A stretch of DNA of 64,000 bases, taken from NCBI RefSeq assembly GCF_003944705.1, contig NZ_RWIS01000007.1, forward strand, positions 186,001 to 250,000. Reading direction: 5' to 3'. The stretch is from Hymenobacter metallilatus. Its GTDB lineage: Bacteria > Bacteroidota > Bacteroidia > Cytophagales > Hymenobacteraceae. The notes beneath the pieces are model-generated. The model was not told the DNA's origin and did no database searches. It saw only the letters and a program-made list of their open reading frames with translations. Made by a program: the position numbers and the translations under genes. Positions within the stretch are counted from its first letter, which is position 1. Each line of letters starts with the position of its first letter. This document shows, piece by piece, positions 32,134 through 40,059 of the stretch.

Positions 32134-32544
32134 ATGACCAAGAAGCTCCGGAGTGTAGTGCTGGTAGACGACAACGAGACGACCAGCTTTCTGAACAATC
32201 GGCTGCTGAACCGGCTGGAGGTGGCTGAGCAGATTCATACTTTCAGCAAAGCGGAGCAGGCCTACCAGGAAATCTGGGGCAACGCTAACGGCGAGCAGCC
32301 CGCCGCTAACGCCCCCGACCTGGTTTTCGTGGACCTGAAAATGCCTGGCATGGATGGCTTTGAGTTTCTGAAGCTGTTCAGCTCCCTGCCGGAGTCCGTG
32401 CGCGAAAAAACCGTCATGGCCGTGCTGACCACCTCCATGCACGCCGCCGACACGGCTCGCGTGGCGCAGTACGAAGGTGTAGAGTACCTGGCTAAGCCAC
32501 TGACGGAGGAAAAGATGGAAAAGCTGATGCAGAAGCGGTTTTAA
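32134..32544 (+). CDS. Single-domain response regulator
   Basis: 136-residue receiver domain without output domain. Acidic pocket Asp12-Asp13, phospho-acceptor Asp67 in VDLKMPG, Thr99 in LTTS, and Lys121-Pro122. Such stand-alone receivers act in phosphorelays or by protein binding. The start is 41 bases after the PLP enzyme, perhaps cotranscribed, but no kinase is near. A convergent palindrome ends the unit. Confidence 0.93.
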   Translation: MTKKLRSVVLVDDNETTSFLNNRLLNRLEVAEQIHTFSKAEQAYQEIWGNANGEQPAANAPDLVFVDLKMPGMDGFEFLKLFSSLPESVREKTVMAVLTTSMHAADTARVAQYEGVEYLAKPLTEEKMEKLMQKRF

Positions 32545-32545
32545 G

Positions 32546-32646
32546 TAGAGAAATGAGACTAGAAGAAGTGAGAGGTGAGACTTTCGTTCTGGCAATGTGC
32601 CATTGAACGAAGGTCTCACCTCTCACTTCTTCTAGTCTCATTTCCA
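32546..32646. repeat. Long palindrome between convergent genes (family C)
   Basis: Left GAAATGAGACTAGAAGAAGT then GAGAGGTGAGACTTTCGTTC; right GAACGAAGGTCTCACCTCTC then ACTTCTTCTAGTCTCATTTC. Arms of about 41 bases are nearly perfect around a loop of ~13 bases. It lies between response regulator and ade stops and is a good bidirectional terminator. Confidence 0.9.
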
Positions 32647-32650
32647 CATT

Positions 32651-34324
32651 CTACACCACCGCTTCCACAAACCGGAACGCCTCCCCGTCAAACAGACCCT
32701 GGTCGCTGAGTTTAAGGCTGGGAATAACCAGCAGGGCCATAAAGGACAGCGTCATGAAGGGGGCTTGCAGGGAGGAGCCCAGCTCTTTGGCCAGGGCATC
32801 TACGGCGGTATAGGCGGCGGCCACCTGCGGGCCCTGCTGATCCGACATGAGGCCGGCTACCGGTAGGGGCAGAATCAGTTCCCGGCCGTCGGGGGCTACC
32901 ACGGCCAGGCCGCCCCGGGCTTCAATTACCAGGTTTACGGCCCGGGCCAGGCTGGCATCGTCGCAGCCCACGGCCGTGATGTTGTGGGAATCGTGGCCGA
33001 CGCTGCTGGCCAGGGCGCCACCCCGCAGGCCAAAGCCCCGGATGAAGGCCACGGCCGGCGGGGCCGGCTGGTAGCGGTTCACAACTGTCAGCTTCAGCAC
33101 ATCGGCCGGTACATTGGCCACTACCAGGCCGTTTTCCAGGCGGGCGGGCACATCCTGGCGGGCGGTGACCAGTTGCCCGTCGAAGCACTCGATGACACGC
33201 ACGGTGGCGCTTTTCATCTCCTGTTCCTCGTTTCTCGGGGCGGGTACCGCAAAATCCGGGGCCTGTACGGGCTGGGCGGTAAAGTTGTTGACCACCGGCA
33301 CGGGCACGGCCGGAATCAGCGTGCGGCCGTTTTCCGCCACCAGCTCGCCGTTCAGGTAGGTTTTCCGGACGGTAAAATCGGTGAGGTTGTCCACCAAGAT
33401 AAAGTCGGCGGCGTCGCCTTCCCGCAGTAGGCCCACGGGCAGGCGGTAGTGCTCCACGGGGTTGCGGCAGGCCACGCGCAGCACCTGCAGCACCTCTTGG
33501 CCCCGGGCCACGGCGCGCTGCACCAGCTGGTTAATGTGGCCCAGCACCAGCGTATCGGGGTGCTTATCGTCGGAGCAGAACATGAGGTGCTCGTAGTGCT
33601 CCGGCAGCAGGTCGATGAGGGCCTCGAAGTTGCGGGCCGCCGAGCCTTCCCGAATGAGCACCTTCATGCCCACGGCCAGCTTATCGAGGGCCTCCTCGGC
33701 CGTAAAGCACTCGTGGTCGGTGCTGATGCCAGCCGCAGCATAGTGGGCGGCATCCTGGCCGCGCAGGCCGGGGGCGTGGCCATCCACGGGGCGGCCGTAC
33801 TGCTGGGCCAGCCGGATTTTCTCCATCACCAGCTCCTGCCGCTGCAGCACACCCGGCCAGTTCATCATCTCGGCCAGGTAGCCCACCTCGGGGTGCTCCC
33901 GAAACAGCTGCTCGATGTCCTGGGCGGTAATTTCAGCCCCAGCAGTTTCAAAGGGCGTAGCGGGCACGCAGGACGGAGCCCCGAAGCAGAACTTGAAGGG
34001 AACCTGCGCGCCGTTCCGGAGCATATACTGCACGCCGGCTACCCCCAGCACATTACCGATTTCGTGGGGGTCGGAGACGGTGGCCACGGTGCCGTGAACG
34101 ACGGCCAGGCGGGCAAACTCGGAGGGCACCAGCAGGGAGCTTTCCACGTGCACGTGGGCATCCACGAAGCCGGGCAAAGCGTAGGGAAGGGCCGGGTCGG
34201 GTGCGGAGCCGCCCGTGGGCTCGATACGTTGAATGCGGCCCGCCGCCACGTGCACAATGGCCGGGCTTATCGTGTTGTCGAACAGGTTGATAACGTTGGC
34301 GGATAGCTGAAATTCGGCGGGCAT
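32651..34324 (-). CDS. ade: Adenine deaminase
   Basis: Amidohydrolase converting adenine to hypoxanthine in purine salvage. 557 residues, normal length for the AdeC type. The metal-binding DAHVHVESS (about residues 55-63) follows a small beta-sandwich, then the GTVATVSDPHEIGNVLG signature, HAPGLRG, DHECFTAEEALDKL and a C-terminal cap with GHDSHNITAVG. ATG 34324. It is convergent with the response regulator and divergent from a small lipoprotein gene. Confidence 0.95.
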   Translation of the reverse strand: MPAEFQLSANVINLFDNTISPAIVHVAAGRIQRIEPTGGSAPDPALPYALPGFVDAHVHVESSLLVPSEFARLAVVHGTVATVSDPHEIGNVLGVAGVQYMLRNGAQVPFKFCFGAPSCVPATPFETAGAEITAQDIEQLFREHPEVGYLAEMMNWPGVLQRQELVMEKIRLAQQYGRPVDGHAPGLRGQDAAHYAAAGISTDHECFTAEEALDKLAVGMKVLIREGSAARNFEALIDLLPEHYEHLMFCSDDKHPDTLVLGHINQLVQRAVARGQEVLQVLRVACRNPVEHYRLPVGLLREGDAADFILVDNLTDFTVRKTYLNGELVAENGRTLIPAVPVPVVNNFTAQPVQAPDFAVPAPRNEEQEMKSATVRVIECFDGQLVTARQDVPARLENGLVVANVPADVLKLTVVNRYQPAPPAVAFIRGFGLRGGALASSVGHDSHNITAVGCDDASLARAVNLVIEARGGLAVVAPDGRELILPLPVAGLMSDQQGPQVAAAYTAVDALAKELGSSLQAPFMTLSFMALLVIPSLKLSDQGLFDGEAFRFVEAVV

Positions 34325-34385
34325 GGGGCAGGAGGAAGGCTCAGGGAAAACTACGGCCGCGGGGCGGCTAACGGGTAAAGAACCG

Positions 34386-34393
34386 TATATTTG
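34386..34393 (+). promoter_or_regulatory. Predicted -7 element of the small lipoprotein gene
   Basis: TATATTTG, 15 bases before the GTG start at 34409, leaving a leader of about 9 bases. Confidence 0.5.
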
Positions 34394-34408
34394 CCGAAAA
34401 TCCGTGCC

Positions 34409-34567
34409 GTGAGAAAGATTGTGACTTTACTACTGGCAGCCCTGCTCGGGGGCTCGGGCCTGCTGACGGCCGGTTGCGCCAGCCGCACCCCTCAGCAGAA
34501 AAAAACTGCCTCCATGAAGCGTAAAGCCAAATTCGGCAAAGTACCCTGCCCCTGCGAAAGTCACTAA
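34409..34567 (+). CDS. Very small lipoprotein with CPC tail
   Basis: 52 residues starting at GTG 34409 (MRKIVTLLLAALLGGSG) with lipobox LTAGC (Cys at residue 23), then a basic stretch (RTPQQKKTASMKRKAKFGK) and the end VPCPCESH. The signal sequence, lipobox and close promoter support it despite the size. The Cys-Pro-Cys near the C-terminus could bind metal or form a disulfide. Its TAA is 10 bases before the next gene, so probably one operon. Function unknown. Confidence 0.66.
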   Translation: MRKIVTLLLAALLGGSGLLTAGCASRTPQQKKTASMKRKAKFGKVPCPCESH

Positions 34568-34577
34568 CCCGCACCAC

Positions 34578-34970
34578 ATGCCCGACGAAAATCCAATTGC
34601 CGCCCTTGTAACGGCTGCCGAAGCGGTGCGCCAGCAGCTTCAGGTGAATACCTATGATGCCGCAGCGGTACAGCGGCTGGCCGAGTTTATCGAAGCGCAA
34701 CGCCCCAGCATCAAAGAAACCGAGCGGGCGGGCGTTATCACGGCGCTGGGCTGCTTTCTGGGCCAGTGCCTGATTAACACCTACCAGGGCGAGTGGGCCA
34801 AGGGCCGCGACGGAAGCACGGGGGTGGGCATTAACCACGTCAATTTCTTCAACCCGTTTTACCGCGTAAGCGAGCAGCTCACCAAAGGCCTAAGCCAGTC
34901 GGTGGCTACGTTTTTTGCGGATGTACCCCAGCGCCTGGCCGCTAAGCCGGGCCGTAAAACCTGGATTTAG
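34578..34970 (+). CDS. Conserved hypothetical protein upstream of cmk
   Basis: 130 residues, soluble, no signal peptide. Distinct motif GVITALGCFLGQCLINTYQGEWAK then NHVNFFNPFYRVSEQL. Resembles a small alpha/beta domain of the kind annotated as DUF3806-like; family identity is uncertain. Cotranscription with the small lipoprotein upstream and cmk downstream is likely from spacing (stop at 34970, cmk start 35012). Confidence 0.7.
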   Translation: MPDENPIAALVTAAEAVRQQLQVNTYDAAAVQRLAEFIEAQRPSIKETERAGVITALGCFLGQCLINTYQGEWAKGRDGSTGVGINHVNFFNPFYRVSEQLTKGLSQSVATFFADVPQRLAAKPGRKTWI

Positions 34971-35011
34971 TGAGCCCTTTCCGTCAGCCTGAGCCAAGCA
35001 GTGAACCTGTC

Positions 35012-35728
35012 ATGCGAAAAATCGTCATTGCCATCGACGGCTATTCCTCCTGCGGCAAAAGCACCACGGCCAAGGCAGTGGCCGCCGAGCTGGGCTACGC
35101 CTACATTGATACCGGGGCCATGTACCGGGCCGTTACACTGTACCTGCTGGAGCACAGCATCCGCTTCGACGATTTGCCGCGCATCGAGCAGGCTTTGCAC
35201 GAAATGCACATCACCTTCAAGCGCAACCGCAAAACCGGCCGCAATGAGCTCTGCCTCGATGGTGCCATCCGGGAAGATGAAATCCGGCAGATGCGCATTT
35301 CCAACTTGGTAAGCGAGGTATCGGGTATTCCGGCCGTGCGCCACGCCATGGTGCGCCAGCAGCAGCGTATGGGCCGCAAGCGGGGCGTGGTAATGGATGG
35401 GCGCGACATTGGCACCACCGTGTTTCCCGATGCCGAGGTAAAGGTGTTTATGACGGCCGACGTGCTTACCCGGGCCCTGCGCCGCCAGGAGGAGCTGGCC
35501 GTGAAAGGCGAACAGGTGCCGGTAGAAGATATTGTAGACAACCTCAGCAAGCGGGACCACCTCGACTCCACCCGCCTCGAAAGCCCCCTGCGCCGGGCCC
35601 CCGATGCCGTACTGCTGGATACCACGCATATGATGATTGACGAGCAGGTTGATTTTGTGCTGGAGCGCGTGTCGGCCAGGCTGTTTTCGTTAGCCGCGGC
35701 TGGCTGGGAGCAGCGGGCCACTCAATAG
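35012..35728 (+). CDS. cmk: Cytidylate kinase
   Basis: Phosphorylates CMP/dCMP. 238 residues from ATG 35012, giving MRKIVIAIDGYSSCGKSTTAK with the P-loop at residues 10-18; the in-frame extension to 34970 is rejected since the P-loop normally sits near residue 10. CMP-binding YIDTGAMYRAV, the ENEDR-type insert region LCLDGAIREDEIR, and DGRDIGTTVFPDAEVKVFM are all present. Same direction and spacing as the upstream small genes. Confidence 0.95.
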   Translation: MRKIVIAIDGYSSCGKSTTAKAVAAELGYAYIDTGAMYRAVTLYLLEHSIRFDDLPRIEQALHEMHITFKRNRKTGRNELCLDGAIREDEIRQMRISNLVSEVSGIPAVRHAMVRQQQRMGRKRGVVMDGRDIGTTVFPDAEVKVFMTADVLTRALRRQEELAVKGEQVPVEDIVDNLSKRDHLDSTRLESPLRRAPDAVLLDTTHMMIDEQVDFVLERVSARLFSLAAAGWEQRATQ

Positions 35729-35854
35729 ATTCATCCGTTCAAGGAAGGAAATCCGGCGCTCAGCTGTTACACTATAGATTCCGGCACAGGATTCGCTACC
35801 GGGCGACCCCACAGGAGCCAGCAGCTGCCCATACCGGCTGGCCCCCCGAAAAAC

Positions 35855-36748
35855 ATGGAGCTCATGAACGTCACCATCGATAAAAATTCCGGCTACTGCT
35901 TCGGCGTTGAGTTTGCCATTCAGATGGCCGAAGACGAGCTGGCCCAGCAGGAAACCCTGTATTGCCTCGGCGACATTGTGCACAACCGCATGGAGGTAGA
36001 GCGCCTGCACGCGCTGGGCCTGCGCATTATTGATAGGGAGCAGCTGGAGCAACTCCATGATGCCAAAGTGCTGATTCGGGCCCACGGGGAGCCTCCGGCT
36101 ACCTATGAGCTGGCCCTGCGCAATAACATCGAGCTGATTGATGCCTCCTGCCCGGTAGTGCTCAAGCTGCAGAACCGGGTGAAGCACGCCTTCGATGCCA
36201 GCACCCGCCAGAACGGGCAGATTGTGATTTACGGGCAGCCCGGCCACGCCGAAGTAACCGGCCTTACCGGCCAGACCCTCAACCAGGCCATCATCGTCAT
36301 GACGGAGCAGGACCTGGACCAGGTAGATTTCTCGCGCCCTGTTACGCTGTTCAGCCAAACCACCAAGAGTACGGCCGGCTTCTACCACATGAAGGCGGTC
36401 ATGGAAGCACGGATTCAGGCAGCCGGCGGCACCCTGGATTCGTTTGATGCCAACGACAGTATTTGCCGGCAGGTAAGCAACCGGGAGCCGGCTTTGGCCA
36501 AATTTGCCCTGGAGCACGATGTAGTAGTATTTGTGAGTGGGCGCAAGAGCTCCAACGGCAAAGCCCTGTTTTCAGTCGTGAACAAAAACAACCCGCGCAG
36601 CTACTTCGTGGAAAACGAGCAGGAGCTGGAGGACGAGTGGTTTCACGGGGCCGAATCGGTAGGTATCTGTGGAGCTACCAGTACCCCTATGTGGCTGATG
36701 CAGCGCGTGAAAGACCGGATTGAGGAAGTAGCCGAGCACGTGGCGTAG
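35855..36748 (+). CDS. ispH: 4-hydroxy-3-methylbut-2-enyl diphosphate reductase
   Basis: Last enzyme of the MEP isoprenoid pathway, an iron-sulfur protein making IPP and DMAPP. 297 residues. Cluster ligands Cys15, Cys99 and Cys204; substrate-binding His43 and His77 (RAHGEP), TTKST at 169-173, SGRKSSNG at 228-235, and GATSTP near 273. ATG 35855; a second ATG four codons on is possible. Family length about 290-320. The 126 bases before it hold no recognised element. Confidence 0.95.
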   Translation: MELMNVTIDKNSGYCFGVEFAIQMAEDELAQQETLYCLGDIVHNRMEVERLHALGLRIIDREQLEQLHDAKVLIRAHGEPPATYELALRNNIELIDASCPVVLKLQNRVKHAFDASTRQNGQIVIYGQPGHAEVTGLTGQTLNQAIIVMTEQDLDQVDFSRPVTLFSQTTKSTAGFYHMKAVMEARIQAAGGTLDSFDANDSICRQVSNREPALAKFALEHDVVVFVSGRKSSNGKALFSVVNKNNPRSYFVENEQELEDEWFHGAESVGICGATSTPMWLMQRVKDRIEEVAEHVA

Positions 36749-36762
36749 CGGAACTATACGAG

Positions 36763-36845
36763 CTGTCGGGCCGAGCGGAGCGAGGAATCTGGTTTTACCA
36801 CTGGCATGGTGTAACCCGTCTACTTCGCTCCGCTCGGTCCGACAG
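36763..36845. repeat. Family A-related palindrome, copy A5
   Basis: Left CTGTCGGGCCGAGCGGAGCG; right CGCTCCGCTCGGTCCGACAG, complementary over 20 bases with one mismatch; loop of ~40 bases. It shares GAGCGGAGCG with A4 and A11, but its ends are CTGTCGG rather than GTCATCC. Confidence 0.78.
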
Positions 36846-36897
36846 TTTCTATGGTACCCGTTCTAGTAACTTGCCGGCATAAACTCACTTTCTGTCC

Positions 36898-37452
36898 ATG
36901 CGGCGCCTCCTCAATTACTCTCTCAGCGGCTTTCTGATTGTAGCTCCCATCGGGCTGACGATTTATATTCTGTACGCGCTGCTGCGCTGGCTGAATGAGC
37001 TGTTTGCGGGTTTGAGCTTCGATGTGCCGGGGCTGGGGCTGCTCGTGGCCATTCTGCTCGTAACGGGTATAGGCTTCGTGGCCAAATCGTTTCTAGTGCG
37101 GCCCTTCCTCATTATTACCGAGCGGCTGCTGCATCGTACCCCCCTGGTAAGCATCATCTACTCCAGCCTCAAAGACCTGTTCGATGCTTTCGTGGGGGAT
37201 AATCAGAAATTCAACCGGCCGGTGCTGGTGCGCCTGAGCGGTCCGGAGCAGGTATTTAAACTGGGGTTTGTTACGCAAACTGCCATGCCGGCCGTTCACC
37301 GCCCCGAGTTGCTGGCCGTGTACTTTCCGCACTCCTACAACTTCTCCGGCGAGCTGGTGCTGGTGCCCGTCCAAAACGTTACCTACCTCGATTTGCCCAG
37401 CTCCGAAGTCATGAAGTTCATTGTATCCGGCGGCGTGTCGCGGCTGGGGTAA
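36898..37452 (+). CDS. DUF502 family membrane protein
   Basis: 184 residues with two transmembrane helices (about 8-30 and 45-65) and a soluble C-terminal domain: LLHRTPLVSIIYSSLKDLFDAFVGDNQKF then VLVRLSGPEQVFKLGFVTQTAM and PHSYNFSGELVLVPVQNVTYLDL. This is the DUF502 pattern, widespread and uncharacterised. It is monocistronic between two palindromes. Confidence 0.9.
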   Translation: MRRLLNYSLSGFLIVAPIGLTIYILYALLRWLNELFAGLSFDVPGLGLLVAILLVTGIGFVAKSFLVRPFLIITERLLHRTPLVSIIYSSLKDLFDAFVGDNQKFNRPVLVRLSGPEQVFKLGFVTQTAMPAVHRPELLAVYFPHSYNFSGELVLVPVQNVTYLDLPSSEVMKFIVSGGVSRLG

Positions 37453-37489
37453 GCAGTGAACTGGTGAGAGGGTGATTTAGGGAAATCCT

Positions 37490-37613
37490 GTCATCCTGAG
37501 CATTCCGCGCATCAAGCGGCGACGAAGGACCTTATCCTGCATGAACAATCCGTTGCACCGTGATAAGGTTCTTCGTCGCCGCTTGATGCGCGGAATGCTC
37601 AGGATGATATGAC
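37490..37613. repeat. Family A palindrome, copy A6 (longest variable segment)
   Basis: Ends GTCATCCTGAGC and GCTCAGGATGATATGAC. Variable segment ATTCCGCGCATCAAGCGGCG in the left arm is perfectly matched by CGCCGCTTGATGCGCGGAAT in the right arm. Then ACGAAGGACCTTAT with ATAAGGTTCTTCGT. Stem of ~45 bp. It lies between DUF502 and 2TM genes. Confidence 0.92.
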
Positions 37614-37698
37614 TGTACAACTTCGCCACCATTCTACAGTTCGGGAGGCTTTTCCGACGGTTCAGGCAGGTGAAAGTTCCGTTTGGGTAATCAGAAGT

Positions 37699-37728
37699 TT
37701 TGGTGTTTTAAGGAAAAGAGTAGGTTTG
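37699..37728 (+). promoter_or_regulatory. Bacteroidota-type promoter of the 2TM gene
   Basis: TTTG at 37699-37702, 18-base spacer, TAGGTTTG at 37721-37728: the best match in the window to the -33/-7 consensus. ATG 37760 lies 31 bases downstream. Confidence 0.7.
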
Positions 37729-37759
37729 TTTCATCTCACTACCTAACCCCAACCGCACC

Positions 37760-38047
37760 ATGGAAACTCCGGCCCGTGACCCCCAGATCTGGCGTATGGC
37801 TAAAGCCCGTGCCAAGTTTAAGTCGCACTTGTTCACCTACTTCGCCGTGAATGCTTTGCTCTGGGCCATCTGGGCCCTGACGGACCGCCACAGCCACGGG
37901 GGAATTCCCTGGCCCGTGTGGTCCACGGTGTTCTGGGGAATTGGCGTGTTTATGAATGGCGTTGGGGTGTACGGCGGCTTCGGTAAAGCCCAGCTCTCGG
38001 AGCGGGAATATGAGCGCCTGATGCGCCAGCGGGGGAGTGAGCTGTGA
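37760..38047 (+). CDS. 2TM domain protein
   Basis: 95 residues with two transmembrane helices (about 21-40 and 52-72) separated by a short polar hinge (TDRHSHGGIPWPVW), preceded by a basic region (MAKARAKFKSHLFTYFAVN) and followed by YEGFGKAQLSEREYERLM-like charged tail. This is the 2TM domain seen alone or attached to histidine kinases. Function unknown. It has a consensus promoter. Confidence 0.88.
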   Translation: METPARDPQIWRMAKARAKFKSHLFTYFAVNALLWAIWALTDRHSHGGIPWPVWSTVFWGIGVFMNGVGVYGGFGKAQLSEREYERLMRQRGSEL

Positions 38048-38048
38048 A

Positions 38049-38165
38049 CAGAGAGCTGAGTTCTGAGAAATAAGAGTTGAACTGGGACGGCCTGTCTGCG
38101 CCAGGAAGATGCCCGTGCCAGTAAGCCACGACGCTGTGGCCCAATTCAACTCTCATTTCTCAGAA
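38049..38165. repeat. Palindrome between the 2TM and sugar dehydrogenase genes (family C)
   Basis: Left CTGAGTTCTGAGAAATAAGA then GTTGAACTGGG; right CCCAATTCAACTCTCATTTC then TCAGAAC. Arms of about 27 bases enclose a ~50-base loop. It lies 2 bases after the 2TM stop and ~55 before the next ATG. Confidence 0.78.
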
Positions 38166-38219
38166 CGCATCACTGCTTTAAAAAGCAACCTTCGGGAGCA
38201 GATGGTGGTTTGTGGCAGT

Positions 38220-39341
38220 ATGAACATGCGCCTCCTGCTTCCGTTTTTGCTGGCTCCGCTGGCCTCTTTCGCTCCCGGTCCGAAACCCGCCCCGGCCGCC
38301 GATGCCAACCTGAGCAAGATTAAGCTGCCCGCGGGCTTCACTATTGGCTACTTTGCCCAGGGCGTGAAAAGCGCCCGGGAGCTGGCCGTGGGCCCCGATG
38401 GCACCGTGTACGTGGGCACCAAGGACGATAAAGTGTACGCCCTGCCAGACCGGAACAAGGATGGCCGCGCCGATGAAATTGTTACGGTTGCTACCGGCCT
38501 GAATGCTCCCAACGGTGTGGCCGTGCGCAACGGTGCCTTGTACGTGGCCGAAATCAACCGCATACTGCGCTACGACAACATTGCGGCCCGCCTGAAGCAG
38601 AAACCCAAACCAGTGGTGGTGTACGGCAAGCTCCCCAACAAGGAGTGGCACGGCTTCCGCTACATTGCTTTTGGGCCCGATGGGAAGCTGTACGTGCCGG
38701 TGGGCGCACCCTGCAATACCTGCCTGCCCGAGGAGCCCATCTACGCCACCATCAACCGCATGAATGCCGATGGCACCGGCCTCGAAACCTATGCCTATGG
38801 GGTGCGCAACACGGTGGGCTTCGACTGGAGCCCCCGCGACAAGGCCCTCTGGTTTACCGACAACGGCCGTGACATGCTGGGCGACAACCTGCCTCCCGAT
38901 GAACTGAACCGTGCCGCCGGCCCCGGGCAGCACTTTGGCTTTCCGTATTTTTTTGCTGGCGACATAGCCGACCCCGAGTTTGGTAAAGGCAAATCCATGG
39001 ATACCTACGTGAAGCCGGCCCGCAAGCTGGGGGCTCATGTGGCAGCCCTGGGTATGAAATTTTATACCGGTAGCAAGTTTCCGGCTCAATACCGGAACCA
39101 GATTTTTATTCCGGAGCACGGCTCCTGGAACCGCAGCAGCAAAATCGGCTACCGTATTAGCCTGGTGAAGCTGGATGCCACCGGCAAGCAGGCCCTGAGC
39201 TACGAAACCTTCGCCGACGGCTGGCTGCAGGGCCAGACGCCCTGGGGCCGCCCCGTGTGCCTGCTGGTGCTCCCCGATGGCTCCCTGCTGGTCAGCGACG
39301 ACCAGAACGACGCCGTGTACCGCATCAGCTATAAGGGATAA
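38220..39341 (+). CDS. Sugar/sorbosone dehydrogenase-like six-bladed propeller protein
   Basis: 373 residues from ATG 38220. A signal peptide (MNMRLLLPFLLAPLASFA) and linker precede a beta-propeller of the glucose/sorbosone dehydrogenase class: FTIGYFAQGVKSARELAVGPDGTVYVG, HGFRYIAFGPDGKLYVPVGAPCNTC, YGVRNTVGFDWSP, GPGQHFGFP, and IPEHGSWNRSSKIGYR. These match PQQ-dependent sugar dehydrogenases, so oxidation of a sugar in the periplasm with PQQ is likely but the substrate cannot be named. The longer frame to 38109 runs through the palindrome and lacks the signal peptide. Confidence 0.85.
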   Translation: MNMRLLLPFLLAPLASFAPGPKPAPAADANLSKIKLPAGFTIGYFAQGVKSARELAVGPDGTVYVGTKDDKVYALPDRNKDGRADEIVTVATGLNAPNGVAVRNGALYVAEINRILRYDNIAARLKQKPKPVVVYGKLPNKEWHGFRYIAFGPDGKLYVPVGAPCNTCLPEEPIYATINRMNADGTGLETYAYGVRNTVGFDWSPRDKALWFTDNGRDMLGDNLPPDELNRAAGPGQHFGFPYFFAGDIADPEFGKGKSMDTYVKPARKLGAHVAALGMKFYTGSKFPAQYRNQIFIPEHGSWNRSSKIGYRISLVKLDATGKQALSYETFADGWLQGQTPWGRPVCLLVLPDGSLLVSDDQNDAVYRISYKG

Positions 39342-39510
39342 AGGATTAATGGATTAGGGATAAAGGATAGGGGGTGAAGGACGCGGGGAGGGCAAAGGTG
39401 TGGGACGGTGTAGAGGGCGGAATGGAAGCGGAGAAATGACCCCGCAGATTCGCTAACGGCGCAGATGTGCAAAAAATCCTTTATCCTTCCGTCCTTAATC
39501 CTTTATCCTA
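39338..39510. repeat. Palindrome between sugar dehydrogenase and protease genes (family C)
   Basis: Left TAAAGGATTAATGGATTAGG then GATAAAGGATAG; right TCCTTTATCCTTCCGTCCTT then AATCCTTTATCCTA. The right arm ends one base before the next ATG. Between them is a ~105-base GC-rich region with a family D word (CCGCAGATTCGC). Confidence 0.78.
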
Positions 39511-39511
39511 T

Positions 39512-39973
39512 ATGAAGCAGCGCGGACCGAAACGGACGGTAGGACGGCGGGAACTGGTGGATTTTCCGGAATTTCAGCTCTGGGGCGTGGAGGCCAAGGT
39601 GGATACCGGTGCCTACACCGGAGCCATTCACTGCTCCAATATTCACGTGGAAACGGATGCCGCGGGCCGGCAGCGGCTGCACGTGCAGCTGCTGGACCCC
39701 TCGCACCCCAACTTCGACGGCTCGCCGATGCAGTTCGATACATTTTCCCTGCGCGACATCCGCTCCTCCAACGGGGAAGTGCAGGAGCGGTACGTTATCC
39801 GGGCAGGCATCCAGCTGTTTGGGGAGGTATTCAACACCGAATTTTCTCTCTCTGACCGTTCCGATATGAAGTACCCGGTGCTGATAGGACGGGTGCTGCT
39901 GCGGCAGGCGCGGCTGGTAGTGGATGTGGCCCGGCGCAATCTTTCCTACAAAAATCAGCCGACGGCCCGCTAA
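39512..39973 (+). CDS. RimB-like retropepsin / ATP-dependent zinc protease family
   Basis: 153 residues from ATG 39512. The domain is the ATP-dependent Zn protease family (retropepsin-like): [38 protein letters not shown] with the DTG catalytic motif, then [24 protein letters not shown]. In Pseudomonas the homologue RimB works beside RimK. It is followed by rimK and an AstE/AspA-like gene, forming the trio discussed as a finding. It probably trims products of the ATP-grasp ligase. Confidence 0.85.
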   Translation: MKQRGPKRTVGRRELVDFPEFQLWGVEAKVDTGAYTGAIHCSNIHVETDAAGRQRLHVQLLDPSHPNFDGSPMQFDTFSLRDIRSSNGEVQERYVIRAGIQLFGEVFNTEFSLSDRSDMKYPVLIGRVLLRQARLVVDVARRNLSYKNQPTAR

Positions 39974-40002
39974 AAACCCTGGGGTGTGCCCCTGGGGGCA
40001 CC

Positions 40003-40010
40003 TATCTTTG
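40003..40010 (+). promoter_or_regulatory. Predicted -7 element of rimK
   Basis: TATCTTTG, 49 bases before ATG 40060, in the gap after the protease stop; the -33 box is not clear. Confidence 0.45.
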
Positions 40011-40059
40011 TGGCGGCGTGCCCTGGCCCGCGTTTTCTTCCATTACCTATTCCTGTTCA

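Noticed and set aside
33449..34306. 285-codon plus-strand frame opposite adenine deaminase
   Set aside because: Shadow of ade; rich in His/Gly/Leu with no motif, and ade is complete on the other strand.
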